A stretch of 64,000 nt of DNA from Kalaharituber pfeilii (Eukaryota > Ascomycota > Pezizomycetes > Pezizales > Pezizaceae). Location: the NCBI GenBank assembly GCA_015179045.1, contig WHUZ01000085.1, forward strand, positions 186,001 to 250,000, in the 5' to 3' direction. The notes beneath the pieces are model-generated. The model was not told where the DNA came from. It saw only the letters and a program-made list of their open reading frames with translations, and did not search any database. Each line of letters starts with the position of its first letter. Positions within the stretch are counted from its first letter, which is position 1. Positions 43,701 through 53,383 of this stretch are shown here, piece by piece. Both the position numbers and the translations under genes were made by a program.

Positions 43701-45320
43701 GAGGCAATTGGTGAACCGACTAGCTACCGGCAAGCCATGCAAAGCCCTGACTGTGTTCAGTGGGAGCACGCTATGGGCGAAGAACTTAACTCGCTGCTAG
43801 AAAACCAAACATGGGAGCTTGTTGACCAAGCTCAGGTACCTGAGAGCAAGAGTGTGATTGGCTGCAAATGGGTGTACAAAGTAAAGCAGAATGCTGATGG
43901 CAGCATAAGATATAAAGCCCGCCTTGTGATTAAAGGCTATGAGCAGAGAGCAGGAGTTGACTATGAAGAAACCTTTGCCCCAGTTGCTAAGTTTGCTACT
44001 GTTCGAATGCTAATGGCGATTGCTGCAGAACATGACCTTGATATTGATCAAATGGATGTCATTACAGCATTTCTTCACCCTGAACTCGATGAGGAAGTGT
44101 ATATGGAGCTACCCGAAGGCTTCAGCAACAGCTCCAACAGCAACCAAGTCTGCAAGCTCCGAAAAGCCCTCTACGGCCTCAAACAGGCACCTCGAGCATG
44201 GTATGCAGACATCGATGCATATCTAATATCCATTGGCTTCCAGCGCTCAACAGAGGATTCAAATCTCTACATCATGTCTGGAATTTTACTGCTGCTCTGG
44301 GTTGACGATATCTTGATCTTTTCATTCAATCCTACACTCAAAGATCAAATTAAGAAGCAGCTCGCTAGCAAATACAACATGAAGGATCTTGGAGCAGTAA
44401 AGTTATTCATTGGATTTGAGATTACTCGAGACCGCCCAAATCGCATAATCTGGCTCCACCAAACTAAATACATCAGCAGTATTCTTGTATATTTCGGCAT
44501 GGATCGATGCAAGAGCCTTTCCACTCCTCTCGACTCGAATGTCAGACTACAAACAGATAGTACTGCTACTCCTACACCAGCCGAAATACGCCAATACCAG
44601 TCACTTGTTGGAAAGCTCATGTATGCAATGCTTGGAACTCGGCCAGATCTAGCTTACACAGTATCTACACTTGGACAGTTCAGTGCTGCCCCCTCAGCTC
44701 AACACTTAGCAGCTGCAAAGCGTGTTCTTCGATATCTTCAACACACCCGACAACATGGCCTACTATTTCAAGGCTCAAGGTCAAGTTCGAGCTCAGCTAC
44801 TGAACGGATTATAGGCTATCATCATCCTATAGGGTATAGCGACTCTGACTGGGCCGGTGATATTGACACACGCAAATCAACCTCTGGCTATGTTTTTACC
44901 CTCGCTGGTGCTGCGATCTCCTGGAAGTCTAGAAAACAGCCTACAGTAGCTCTTTCCACAACCGAAGCTGAATATATGGCAGCTACAGAGGCCTGCAAGG
45001 AAGGCATATGGCTACGAAGGCTATTCGATGAAATCAAGAGCAAGTGGGAGACTGGATGCAACAATCAACAACATGAAGGGCAACTTATTCGAATAGACAA
45101 CAATGGGGCTATTGATCTAGCTAAAGACCCTAAGCATCATGATAGGACTAAGCACATTGCAATCCGTCACCATTTCATCCGTGAAGCCATTGAATCTGGT
45201 GCAATCTCACTCAAGTATGTCAAAACCAATGAGAACCTAGCGGATATTTGCACAAAAGCATTAGCACGCACGAAACATGAATACTTCATGGAAGGAATGG
45301 GAGTTAAGCAATTTAGGTAA
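40782..45320 (+). CDS. copia Gag-Pol polyprotein
   Basis: A single open frame of 1512 codons from ATG at 40782 (MSGSTSTT; the frame is open 39 codons further up, but this ATG is in better context and starts the Gag-like region). Approximate residue positions: Gag with CCHC knuckle CWYCTKEGHKAEDC (270-283); protease DSGA (341); a VPATT repeat spacer (about 457-500); GAG-preintegrase HYRLGHLN and CFPCLQGKQ; integrase D-D-E (SDSAGP 574, CDNGKG 639, NGVSERK 675); reverse transcriptase (ETFAPVAKFATVRML, YGLKQAPRAW, LLLWVDDILIF at about 1174); RNase H (YSDSDWAGD, LSTTEAEYM, DNNGAIDLAKDP). The RT box is WVDD, not YVDD. One frame means Gag excess must come from another mechanism. No inactivating change was seen. 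Confidence 0.97.
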   Translation: MSGSTSTTADVFRHKHGQAPMLTTSNYQQWSVAMKFILKACNLWEIVNGTEHAPEQTALAPRASRASSSAGPSTSGPNTNSEALAKFTKRSNQAASIIFGSLTLSAQAYLGNADEPTEMWKALKQRLDTVANRSGINAIQMAFGNDKMGEHEKVSAWISRLIGYQNALTHTDDPITDRGMVNHILRHLSPKFSGIRRVIAEKPIPEQTINYVLSTLVDYETQLEPITTTTAGALATNSRGGGRGYRSGRGGRGGYRVNKRDTQSKRIAGVCWYCTKEGHKAEDCRLQKKAIELKNKREKLSPASNTDDSNKSSANLTRMYIAKASATRATLTNCQRRTWYIDSGASDHMCSTLSDFTSHKTLAKPRKVLLGDNYTIFATAIGTMTIQGNERCMTLESVLYVPDLKCNLFSVAKAEDAGYSTLFKSGTCRIADEQDRPVITVKRRDGMYVINLRKTHAVPATAVPATAVPATTVPATTVPATTVPATTVPAAAATVPATTVLAKGTLELWHYRLGHLNTAAVKTLANGLATGIELRKAELSKDGSPCFPCLQGKQKVTINRTPSERATEPLQLIHSDSAGPFPVTPGNSRYFLLYIDDYSRMTWVYILESKTVEEVCSAFQDFKAHVEKESGRVIKRFRCDNGKGEYDNRRFRGILSSSGISYEPSAPYTQHQNGVSERKIRTIKEMAVSMRCAAKLDEEFWAEATATAVYILNRSPTRALENKTPYEAWYGKKPALHHLRIFGCHAYAHIPKQKRRTMQAKSQQCIFIGYSPTTTKQWRVWDPQGRRAYIVADVVFDERKPMGITTAEQLNAPTSCSTEELQDVNMPDIWPEDRITEIADEPTTPAMTPGATLPMTRIPATMPQRTEPDIPRLRLGEEIIEKRPRRSRAAATSSMTGKDPNADQMAKHHTIHVSTVHTDASEEISRCCHALESGTLQATPDEGRLEALNALADALWRSGHTMTKAFQAQGPVKEAIGEPTSYRQAMQSPDCVQWEHAMGEELNSLLENQTWELVDQAQVPESKSVIGCKWVYKVKQNADGSIRYKARLVIKGYEQRAGVDYEETFAPVAKFATVRMLMAIAAEHDLDIDQMDVITAFLHPELDEEVYMELPEGFSNSSNSNQVCKLRKALYGLKQAPRAWYADIDAYLISIGFQRSTEDSNLYIMSGILLLLWVDDILIFSFNPTLKDQIKKQLASKYNMKDLGAVKLFIGFEITRDRPNRIIWLHQTKYISSILVYFGMDRCKSLSTPLDSNVRLQTDSTATPTPAEIRQYQSLVGKLMYAMLGTRPDLAYTVSTLGQFSAAPSAQHLAAAKRVLRYLQHTRQHGLLFQGSRSSSSSATERIIGYHHPIGYSDSDWAGDIDTRKSTSGYVFTLAGAAISWKSRKQPTVALSTTEAEYMAATEACKEGIWLRRLFDEIKSKWETGCNNQQHEGQLIRIDNNGAIDLAKDPKHHDRTKHIAIRHHFIREAIESGAISLKYVKTNENLADICTKALARTKHEYFMEGMGVKQFR
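42148..42282 (+). repeat. 15-bp coding minisatellite in copia
   Basis: About nine units of CCGTGCCTGCCACCA encode VPATT/VPATA between protease and integrase. The frame is kept because the unit is five codons. Confidence 0.9.
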
Positions 45321-45433
45321 CTTGGGGTAGTACTCTTTCTCTCACGTAAGCTTTTTTCCCATAGGGTTTTTGCTACGGAGGTATGCATAAGGCATCGAGA
45401 GTTTTAAGGAGGCTACAGGATCAGAACAGGAAC

Positions 45434-45450
45434 ACGCAGTTGAGTGGGAG
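45434..45450 (+). promoter_or_regulatory. Polypurine tract of copia
   Basis: TTGAGTGGGAG immediately before the 3' LTR (TGTTAGAAACC), where plus-strand priming is expected. Confidence 0.6.
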
Positions 45451-45821
45451 TGTTAGAAACCATGAGCCGAACACACGCGAAACAGTCCGAGCGAAACAGT
45501 CCGAGCGAAACAGTCCGAGTGTGTAAAACATCCGAACATCCGCGATGGCCTAAGCACTCCGAACATCCGCGATGGCCTAAGCACTCCGAACATCCGCGAT
45601 GGCCTAAGCACTCCGAACATCCGCGATGGCCCAAACACTCCGGACTGAGTATTCCATATTAGGCAGTCCAAATACTTAGCTGTTCTGTTCACTGGTTTTG
45701 TATGCAACTTCGTGTTATAGAGTTTTTGTATATATATGGGCTCTGGAAGCCCCGTTCTTCATTGATCATTAGAATCGAATACACACATCTCTGAGCCTAT
45801 TCCTCTGTACTCCTTTTCACA
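45451..45821 (+). repeat. 3' LTR of copia (family A)
   Basis: 371 bp with four 27-bp units, ending TACTCCTTTTCACA; followed by the duplication TCCTT. Confidence 0.95.
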
Positions 45822-46535
45822 TCCTTATCCGTGGATTTCGATTGGAGCTTGGCGTCTTCCTGGTGTGATGGCAACGCCGAAGTGTGTGGGTGATATGTTG
45901 GCAACAGCGGTGGTGGAGCTGATGGATTCTCAGAATATCTCCCCTCGGGGGAAACTCGCTCTGTCGGGTATTTGAGAATAAAAATAAGATCAAAATACTC
46001 AGCTCGCTGAGCGCTTTCGATCTATGTCGGTTTCAGCGGGGGGGACGTTGTGGTTCATACGCTGCTGAGAAAGGCTATGAGGCTGTAGTGCGCTTGCTGA
46101 TTCATTGCATGTGGCTGGTATGAGTATACTCCAAACATGCAAAAAGCTTTGCCTTCTCACCAGTAAGGGTGCCATATAACTGTTTCTTGGTCATATAATG
46201 ATCGTAGAAGGAGATGTCAGCCTTGATTAGTATATTGGTCCTGTGGCCGCTATTGAGGTATTGTAATAGGTAGATCTGTAGGTACTTCTCTGTCGGTCAT
46301 TGTTTATTTTATGGGTGCTATTGGACCTTTGATTTGCCAGTGTGGATGGAGAAGCTAAAGATGAATCATTGATATTTATAAACTACAACTATAAATCTAG
46401 TAACTAATGCATAGTATTGAAGATAATATAATACATCATTAAAAGCATACTGCTCTTCAGTAATTGGAGTACTTCAATGAAGTACAGGAATATCATATCT
46501 ATCACCCATATTGCCTATTTAGGTATAAAAGGATA

Positions 46536-46598
46536 TACATATTTTTCTTTTTTTTTTTTTTTTTTTATCATTACTGGCGTGCCGCCCTACATAGAGGA
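46536..46598 (-). mobile_element. Tail A insertion in the deleted MULE
   Basis: Poly-T then ATCATTACTGGCGTGCCGCC; the duplication is unclear. It separates the MULE leader from exon 1 sequence. Confidence 0.65.
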
Positions 46599-47149
46599 TA
46601 GGTATTGCTAAGCAGAAGATGACCGAGACGATAGGTAATGTTAGGTAATGCTGAGTGAGAGTGGGCATGGTAAGCTATTGAATAAGTAGAAAATATATGC
46701 TAGAACAGTTTTCAAGAGGCTTATATACTATTAAAGCTCTTCAGCCAAGTATTGACAAAATTGCGGTAACAGCTTTTTTTTATTATTCGGCCATTTAGGA
46801 CGCAGCAACAACAGAAGTACATAATAAATGGTCTGTATTACTGGTAGACTTAATGGATGTATGGTCAACTTCGGAGGTAGTGGCAGCTGGCTTTGTTGAA
46901 AGACCACGCGTCCTGGCTATCAAGTGGTAATTGGTAAATGATTCCGCGACAGCGGAGGCGAAAGAGAAAAGCTGTGAGTGGGTAGCAACCATATCTTCGA
47001 TATACATGAAGTTGTACTCGGGTACATGCGAGCTCGCTACCCTTGAAAACCCTGCATATTAGCGCACGCCACTGGCGATCCGCTTACCGTACAAGGAACT
47101 ACCTGTCCCTGAGCGGACAGGTAAAAAGTCCCTGTCCGGAGTCATCCCG

Positions 47150-47764
47150 TATCCCGGCTCCCGTTGATTCGTGCATGCGGCTTCCGTCTGTGTATATGCT
47201 TAGCCATCCTTCGTCTCCTCCCTCCTGATGATCTCCTTCCATCCCTCCGTGCTCTGGTCGCTCTGTTGGAATGGGAATACGTGTATCGGGAGGGGTTCTC
47301 GGTGTGACAGTGTACCTCTCAAGTACCTCGTGTCCGATGTTGGGTCCAGTAGCGGTTCCTGTGTGAACCTTAAGGCTCGGGACTCCACCCTTTCCTTTTC
47401 CCCGTACACGAATGTCTCCACCGACTCGAGGTTGGCTAATCCTTCCACGACGTCTCTCCTGGTCCCCCAGGGTGCTCCGGTGATGCCTCTTGCGACCGTA
47501 TACTGCCATCGTTCCAGCTGCCTTAGCTTCTTTTCGTTCGCGGCTCCTTTGGCGTAACTGGTCCAAGCCCAGCTCCCGTACGTGGCGATGTTTCTGGCTA
47601 TGCTGGTATAGATTTGTCTTCTCTTGCTAGGTGGTATCTTTGTTAGCCGGTGGGCAGCCCCCCATGCCGCTTTCCCCAGGTGTAACCTTTTTTGGAAATG
47701 GTCGTTAAATGTGAGTTCCCAGTCCACCGTCAGCCCTACTAATCTGTAGTTCTTCCCCTTTATG
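47150..47764 (-). pseudogene. LINE RT thumb and start of RNase H
   Basis: One frame reads YRLVGLTVDWELTFNDHFQK to TSYAKGAANEKKLRQLERWQ, the region after the RT catalytic core. A frameshift joins to DEGWLSIYTDGSRMHESTGA, the first Asp of RNase H. There it is cut by the deleted MULE (9 bp next to the end: TATCCCGGC). It borders Sat58 at 47765. The remaining RNase H half is not found on the other side because the MULE is truncated there. Confidence 0.8.
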
Positions 47765-48003
47765 CCTAATGAGCTGAATTTGACACATATAGCTGGCCCG
47801 ACAATGTGGCAGAATGAGCTGAATTTGACAGGTATAGCCGGCCCGAGCCTACAATGCAAATATGAGATAAGTTTGAGACGTATGGCATGCCCAAGGTACG
47901 AGATGGCATGAGGTAGAGTGAGCTGAATTTCAGATGTATGGCATGCCTGAACCGAGACACGAGAAGATACGGAATGAGCTGAATTTGATAGATGTGGCAG
48001 AAC

Positions 48004-48838
48004 CTTTTTTTTTTTTTTTTTTTTTTTTAATCACATAACCCCGCTTGTAGCACTTGTCCATGGCAGGGTCCCTGGGCAAGCCCTCATAGCCCGGAGACAG
48101 GCTAAACTAACTCTCTACGTACATGGCCCCCACGCGCCGTCGCCCCCGCTCTCCTAGCTCCTGGAACTTGACCCCGCATTCTCCTACCTTCTAGAACTTG
48201 ACCCCAGCGAAGAAATTCTCCAAAACGTCATACTCCTCCCCATTCTCCGCCTTCCTCTTCCAATTCTTTTCCATGTCGCCCCACCTCTCAAAGCCTTCTG
48301 GACGGTTCTTCTGGTTTCTGCATCGGAAAGCGAGGTGCTCCCCGGTTTGCACCTCCCCGCACCTGCACTTATCCGACTCAGCCGCCCCTATCCTCTTCAA
48401 CCACACTGCACACCTCCCTCTCTCCAGGCGCAAGGCAGTGAAATTGGATACTGCTATCCTATTCCACTCCATGACCTTTCCTCCTCCAAAGCCCTCCACT
48501 TCTCTCTTCTCCTTCCTCCACGCCTTCACCCTCTGGCGCACCCCACTTCCGGTGGCCACCTCCTTCCCCTGCATCACCGTCCCCTTCTTCGCCCATTCAT
48601 CCGCCTTCTCATTGCCTGCGATTCCGATGTGAGCTTTTACCCACAACAGTTTCGCATTCCCCCCCTTCCTCTTTCTTCTCGCCACTGCATTCACCACCCT
48701 TCTCACATCCTCCGTCTTTCCCTTTCCCTCCCTGCCCGCCTTCTGAATCGCCATGACAGCGGCTTCCGAATCCAGACAGATCAGGACTGGGACCTCCTCC
48801 GGTGCACTCTCCAGTGCTCTTCTCACTCCCCTCACCTC
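48004..48838 (-). mobile_element. 5'-truncated LINE with tail B
   Basis: 835 bp with perfect 14-bp duplication AGATGTGGCAGAAC (47990-48003 and 48839-48852), poly-T at 48005-48028 and the tail B end. Same family as 32141-33200. Confidence 0.93.
48191..48835 (-). pseudogene. LINE RNase H C-terminal half (open)
   Basis: A 214-codon frame: RRALESAPEEVPVLICLDSE, MWVKAHIGIAGNEKADEW-like text (LLWVKAHIGIAGNEKADEW), then the zinc motif CRCGEVQTGEHLAFRC and the end NFFAGVKF. It keeps the Trp that is a stop in the 32-kb copy. It starts at the insertion boundary, so it is truncated rather than a real gene start. Confidence 0.9.
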
Positions 48839-49184
48839 AGATGTGGCAGAACGAGCTGAGCTAGAATCAGCTGAATTTGACAGGTATGATAGGGCCCACT
48901 CGATGGCATGAGATGAGAAAGAATAAGCTCAATTTGACAGGTATTGTAGGCCCAACGTGATGGCGTAGAATGAGCTGAATTTGACAGGTATGGCAGATCT
49001 GACCTGCCGGCGTAATATGTGGCAGAACAAGCTGAGGTAGAATGAGCTGAAGTTGACCTCTAGAGCTAGCCCGAACCGACAGTGCATAATGAGGTGACAT
49101 TTGACACGTATGGCCGGCCCGACCTAACGGCATGAGATGAGGTGAACTTGACAGGAATAGAGGGCCCAACCTGCCAGCATATAG

Positions 49185-49534
49185 ATGATGAAATGGCTAC
49201 CGATATGGCTATCGAAATGGCTACTGAAATGGCTGCTGAAATGGCTGCTGAAATGGCTACTGAAATGGCTGCTGAAATGGCTGCTGAAATGGCTGCCGAA
49301 ATGGCTGCCGAAATGGCTATTGCAATGGCTGTTGAAATGGCCGCTGAAATGGCCGCTGCAATAGCTACTTCAATGGCTACTGAAATTGCTGCTCAGATTG
49401 CTGCTGAAATGGCTACCGAAATGCGTACTAAAATGGCTACTAAAAGGCATAATGAAATGGCTATGGAAATGACTACCAAAACGACTCTTGAAATGGCTGC
49501 CGAAATGGCTGCTAAAATGGCTATCGAGTGCCTC
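49185..49534 (+). repeat. 12-bp array (GAAATGGCTGCT type)
   Basis: About 28 units. It keeps a long open frame (EMAA/EMAT repeats) purely because of the period. Confidence 0.9.
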
Positions 49535-50474
49535 AGGTCAGGCCGGCCATACCTGTCGACTTCACCTCATCTCACGCCGGCAGGTCGGATCTGCCATACC
49601 TGTCAAATTCAGCTCATTCTACCTCAGCTCATTCTCCTACATCTTATGCCAGTGGATCGGATCTGCCATACCTGTCAAATTGAGCTCATTCCACCTCATC
49701 TCACGCTGGCACGTCGGGGCTGCCACATCTATCAAATTCAGCTCATTCTGTATCATCTCGTACCATCAGGTCAGGCCTGCAATTCATGTGAAATTCAACT
49801 CATTCTGACTCATCTCATGCCGTCGAATAGGGCCTGCCAAACCTGTCAACTTCAGCTCATTCTGCCTGCTCTTGTGCCGTCGGATAGGGCCTACCAAACC
49901 TGTCAAATTCAGCTCATTCTGCATGATCTCTTACCGTCAGGTCGTGCCTGCCATACTGTCAAATTCAGCTCATTGTGCCTGATCTCGCGCCGTAAGGTCA
50001 GGCCGGCTATACATGTCAAATGTAGCTCATCGCTCGCCGTCGGGCCGTACCTCCTCTTCCTGTCAAATTCAGCTCATTGCACCTCATCTCGTGCCCTCGG
50101 GTCGGAACTGCCACTACGCATCACGTGCCGAAATGGCTGCCGAAATGGCACCTGATATGGCCGCTGAAACGGCTACTTCAATGGCTACTGAAATGGCTGC
50201 TGAAACTGCTGCTGAAATGGCTGCTGAAATGGCTACCGAAATGGCTACTGAAATGGCTAGGGCCAGCCATGCCTGTCAAACTCAGCTCATTCCACCTCAT
50301 CTTGCACGATCGGGTCGGGCCAGCTATACGTGTCAAATTCAGCTCATGCCGTCAAGTCGGGCATGCAATTCGTGTGAAATTGAGTTCATGCTACCTCACC
50401 TCACGCCGTCGGCTCGGATCTGCCATACCTGTCAAATTCAGCTCATTCTACGCCATCACGTTGGGCCTGCAATC
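49535..50474 (+). repeat. Sat58 array with nested 12-bp array
   Basis: Sat58 at 49535-50127 and 50262-50474 with eleven 12-bp units at 50128-50260. The boundary phrase GAAATGGCTAGGGCCRGCCATGCCTG is, at 26030-26050 and 50250-50272, the same junction. Confidence 0.85.
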
Positions 50475-50711
50475 AATGAATCCAACAGGCCGTGATCTGC
50501 ATTGGACTGTAACCGCCTGGACCAGCCTGGACCGGCCTGGACTGGCCTGATCCACATGAATCAGGCCAACCAGGCCGTCCAGGGTGGTCCAGGCCACTCA
50601 GGCCGGTCCAGGCCATTCAGGCCGGCCCAGACCATTCAGACCAACCAGGCCGGTCCAGGCCATTCAGGCAGGTTCAAGCCAATTAAACGAATCACTCCAC
50701 AGCTATCCAGG
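50475..50711. mobile_element. GGCC foldback, left half
   Basis: Begins AATGAATCCAACAGGCC after GGGCCTGCAATC and runs to CACTCCACAGCTATCCAGG, where the 9.8-kb element is inserted. The right half resumes at 60528. Confidence 0.75.
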
Positions 50712-50975
50712 CAAAACCTCTCGGGACAGGCACTTTCTGCCTGTACGCACACTGGCCGTTTTTCCCACTTATGATCGTCTGGTCTCAGCCTGGGCCTCAG
50801 CTTGAGTCCGAGCTGGCCATGGAATTGCCCCAAGATACCGGTAGCCTCCGCTTGTCTGAGGGTGCTTTCACTTGATCTGCCAGTAGTATGGCAACGCATA
50901 GGGCAGAAAGATTTTTTTGCAACGGTAGCACCCACAATACCCATGCATTTTTCCTAACGCTAGACAAGTAGGGAC

Positions 50976-51535
50976 AAGTGGTAATCACCAGGACATAGTC
51001 TGTGCCCTAGTTTCAAGCCACCTGTGGGCATTACCTAGCTATTTTTGAAAATTACTTATTTAAGTTATAAATTCTAATACTGCATATTTTTTGTTTTGCC
51101 AATCTTGTATTTTTGTGAGTTATCTTGACATTACTCTCTGCCATAATTGTGAACTGCGCAATGAAGTTATAGGGTTACTATCTGGGCATGAAGCAATAGA
51201 GTAGTAAGTATAGAGTTACTGATTGTGATACTTATTGCTATTATACTTGTATATCTTATGCATGCAATGCTCACTGACACTCTACCTACTATGATTATAG
51301 TGACCTGTGACCTTGAAGGCAGGACAACTCAGCACATTGCTGAACGGAGTTTCCAAATATGTATTAGATATTAAGGCTCACCTAGTGCAAGTGCTGAGTG
51401 GAGCGTACAATACTTATATGAGAGCAGTACATAGCCAAATATGTACTGAGTACATGTATGCGATAGGATGGTCATATATGATAGTCGCAGTTATGAATTG
51501 CACAGAGAACTAGCGGATATTGCTAGCCAACTATC
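50976..51535. other. Unassigned sequence within left arm
   Basis: AT-rich sequence foreign to the right arm. It holds a 68-codon frame (51307-51513, +) without a recognised domain. Confidence 0.4.
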
Positions 51536-51590
51536 TTTTTTTTTTTTTTCATTACTCGCATGCTACCCTATGGGCTATGGCAATATTAAG
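51536..51590 (-). mobile_element. Tail A (outer LINE copy)
   Basis: Poly-T, CATTACTCGCATGCTACC, CTATGGGCTATGGC. Sequence between here and 51703 joins 52256-52370 across the next insertion, so this tail probably ends a second ORF1-type fragment. Confidence 0.65.
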
Positions 51591-51703
51591 TATATAGGGA
51601 ATAAGTAAGGAGAGGGAATAGGAAGAACAAAAAAGTAATTAGCATAGGAAAGTAGAAAGCCTATCTCATCCTTTGCGTTCCATCCTTCTCATCAGTTCCA
51701 CTA

Positions 51704-52241
51704 TTTTTTTTTTTTTTTTTTATTTCATTAATCGTATGCCGCCCTATGGGCTATGACGATGTTTAAATACAAAAGGAAAATTCGCACTAAGTACATGTGT
51801 GTGGGCCGGAGAGCGAGCCTCCCTATCCCCTCCTTCTGTTCGGCTCGTACTCCTCCGATCTCAGCCACTTCCCCCCAAGTCTGACCTTCCCAACTTCCAC
51901 CCTTGTCTTTGTGTATACTACTACCGAACTTGCCTTCTTTCCTTCCTCCTCTAAGGTAGTCTTCCTTCGCAGCCATCTGATGCCCGTGGTGGCTTTGTCC
52001 AATTCTTTGTTGTCTACTTCCAGCCATTGCCTTACCTTCTCCAAATCCTTCCTCAGGGCCACGCCGTGTATGACGATGCCTTGCGTAGGTCGGGGAGGGG
52101 GACGGCTGGTGCGAGTTGTCTGGTTGCGTGGGCGGGATGGTGCTGGTGCGGGGGAGGCGGGTGTTGGGGTTGGGTCGGGGGTTGGTGTGGGTGGTGTGGG
52201 GCTTGGGGAAGCCGCCTGCTTTTCGACCGGGGCGGAGGATG
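51704..52241 (-). mobile_element. ORF1-only LINE, 5'-truncated
   Basis: The perfect 14-bp duplication CATCAGTTCCACTA (51690-51703 and 52242-52255). The coding part (52241-51823) is proline-rich and then reads GIVIHGVALRKDLEKVRQWL to RSEEYEPNRRRG, homologous to 39085-40185. Tail A and poly-A follow within about 70 nt of the stop, as in the 38.9-kb copy. Confidence 0.88.
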
Positions 52242-52379
52242 CATCAGTTCCACTAGTGGGTCCCCTTCTCCTTTGCCCTACTCTGAACTGTCTTTTTAAC
52301 CTAATGGACTGGCAATTCTCTATGCTTGCCAAAAGTCAGTTATATCAGATATATAGTACTATGACTATTTCTTCCCATC

Positions 52380-52554
52380 TGTTACGGGCTCACCGCAACC
52401 ACAGACGGACGATTGGTTGATGCAAATATGACATGAGCGACATATGATAGCCAATGGCATTGCAGTCGCATAAATGAGTATAGTAAGCATCACTAGTCAA
52501 GTATCTTTTTGGCCCGGCAGACGGTAACTCTCTGCATTTACCACCTCCATTACG
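52380..52554 (-). mobile_element. Solo LTR, family C
   Basis: On + it runs TGTTACGGGCTCACCGCAACC to GGCCCGGCAGACGGTAAC.. and CCATTACG. The near-perfect duplication CCATC / CTATC flanks it. It is shorter than the 19.5-kb copy (175 against 213 bp). Confidence 0.75.
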
Positions 52555-52825
52555 CTATCACTCATACTACCTGCTAGTATTCGCACTCACTGTCACTCAA
52601 TTACCACTACTCCTACCTGCTGTTGCACATACCTCTCACCATCATGCCTTTCTGCCCTATGGTCCTTGCATATAGTATAGAGCATATGTAGTTGTTAGCT
52701 TATATTCTAGTATGTCTGTCATGAAAATGCAAATGGATAAGTATGCAATAAAACAATTACTAGTATAGTGTGTTGTTATTTTATTTATTTGAGGCTAAAG
52801 AAATAGAGACGATCAATCAGTCCCT
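52555..52825. other. No recognised feature
   Basis: AT-rich sequence between the LTR and the inner part of the left arm. Confidence 0.4.
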
Positions 52826-53060
52826 ACGGTACTACCATCACCGATGGGGTAATGATGTGCCCACCGGTAATGATGCGCCCTCTTGGCACTCCTCCTCATG
52901 CATTCTCCCATCGTATTACTTATTGTAGGTATATGACATATATTGAAATTATATACTACAAGGCTAATTCCATATCGCTAAATCAGAATCTTTCATCAGA
53001 ATCACAAAAAAATCAATAAATCAAGATCTGTGACTAAATCTATCATTCTCCATCAAAAAA

Positions 53061-53131
53061 TGTTGAGCTTTGGGTAGAAAGAGATGATTGTTATTCCTTC
53101 GTAGAGAGAGTAGCCAAAGTAATACACCTAC
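53061..53131 (-). mobile_element. LTR family B fragment (71 bp)
   Basis: TGTTGAGCTTTGGGTAGAAA to AGTAATACACCTA equals the 3' part of the family B LTR. It abuts the inner end of the left arm and is otherwise truncated. Confidence 0.8.
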
Positions 53132-53280
53132 TAATGGTCCTCGGCTACTTCGATTCGAAACAAACATGAATTGCTATGTGGAATACATGACAGAAAAAGA
53201 CAAGGAAAACAAATGAGGAGGCGTCCTATCCATGCTCTTTAGGTTGCGGAAATCGGCTCAAGGGGTTTGTAGCCCCTAAT

Positions 53281-53320
53281 GCCCATGCTTAGTCAGTCGT
53301 TTCGCTGACTAAGCAGGGGC
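53281..53320 (-). terminator. Strong hairpin downstream of DIRS pol
   Basis: GCTTAGTCAG (53287-53296), an 8-nt loop, then CTGACTAAGC (53305-53314), extended by GCCC/GGGC. It could be a 3' processing structure or part of the DIRS terminal repeats. Confidence 0.4.
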
Positions 53321-53383
53321 AAACCGAAGGACCCCCAAACCGGACCCCAAAGGTGCTCACTGCCGCTGTGCGGTGGCAGGGAG

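Larger units (their letters stand above)
40205..45821 (+). mobile_element. Full-length Ty1/copia retrotransposon
   Basis: 5617 bp, with the perfect 5-bp duplication TCCTT (40200-40204 and 45822-45826). LTRs are 372 bp (40205-40576) and 371 bp (45451-45821) and differ by eye only near their last 15 bases (one substitution, one extra C). Primer site, intact polyprotein and polypurine tract are all present, so the insertion is young and the element may be competent. It sits in the ORF1-only LINE leader just upstream of MPRGKK. Confidence 0.97.
38927..46099 (-). mobile_element. ORF1-only LINE (non-autonomous), split by copia
   Basis: The 12-bp duplication ATTCATTGCATG (38915-38926 and 46100-46111) brackets 1551 bp of LINE sequence once the copia element is removed. 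The insert has a 5' leader (46099-45827), an ORF1-like gene, and directly after it tail A with poly-A. No RT or RNase H lies between ORF1 and tail. The target is the deleted MULE. A second, shorter copy at 51704-52241 has the same ORF1-to-tail junction. Confidence 0.88.
36190..47149 (-). mobile_element. Internally deleted MULE, split into four pieces
   Basis: Pieces on the minus strand: 47149-46599 (TIR and 5' part), 46535-46112 (start of exon 1 joined to the transposase C-terminal region), 38926-38874, and 36278-36190. Each matches the MULE at 29.1-33.2 kb in order. About 1.6 kb of the transposase ORF is missing at about 46370. The outer end is CGGGATGACTCCGG at 47149; the other end is truncated at about 36190. 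A tail A insertion, an ORF1-only LINE and a pogo element interrupt it. It sits in a LINE (47150 onward). Confidence 0.85.
47765..49180 (-). repeat. Sat58 array (inverted), split by a LINE
   Basis: Units at 47765-48003 and 48853-49180 read on the minus strand. The array meets a plus-strand 12-bp array at about 49185. Confidence 0.85.

Noticed and set aside
49142..50155. 337-codon open frame of EMAA/EMAT repeats
   Set aside because: The 12-bp DNA repeat keeps several frames open on both strands at once (KWLL, SHFS); no domain, start context or conservation beyond the DNA repeat.
51823..52332. 169-codon frame running past 52241 as one gene
   Set aside because: The LINE insertion ends at 52241 (duplication CATCAGTTCCACTA); the extension into 52256-52332 is a different sequence that happens to stay open.
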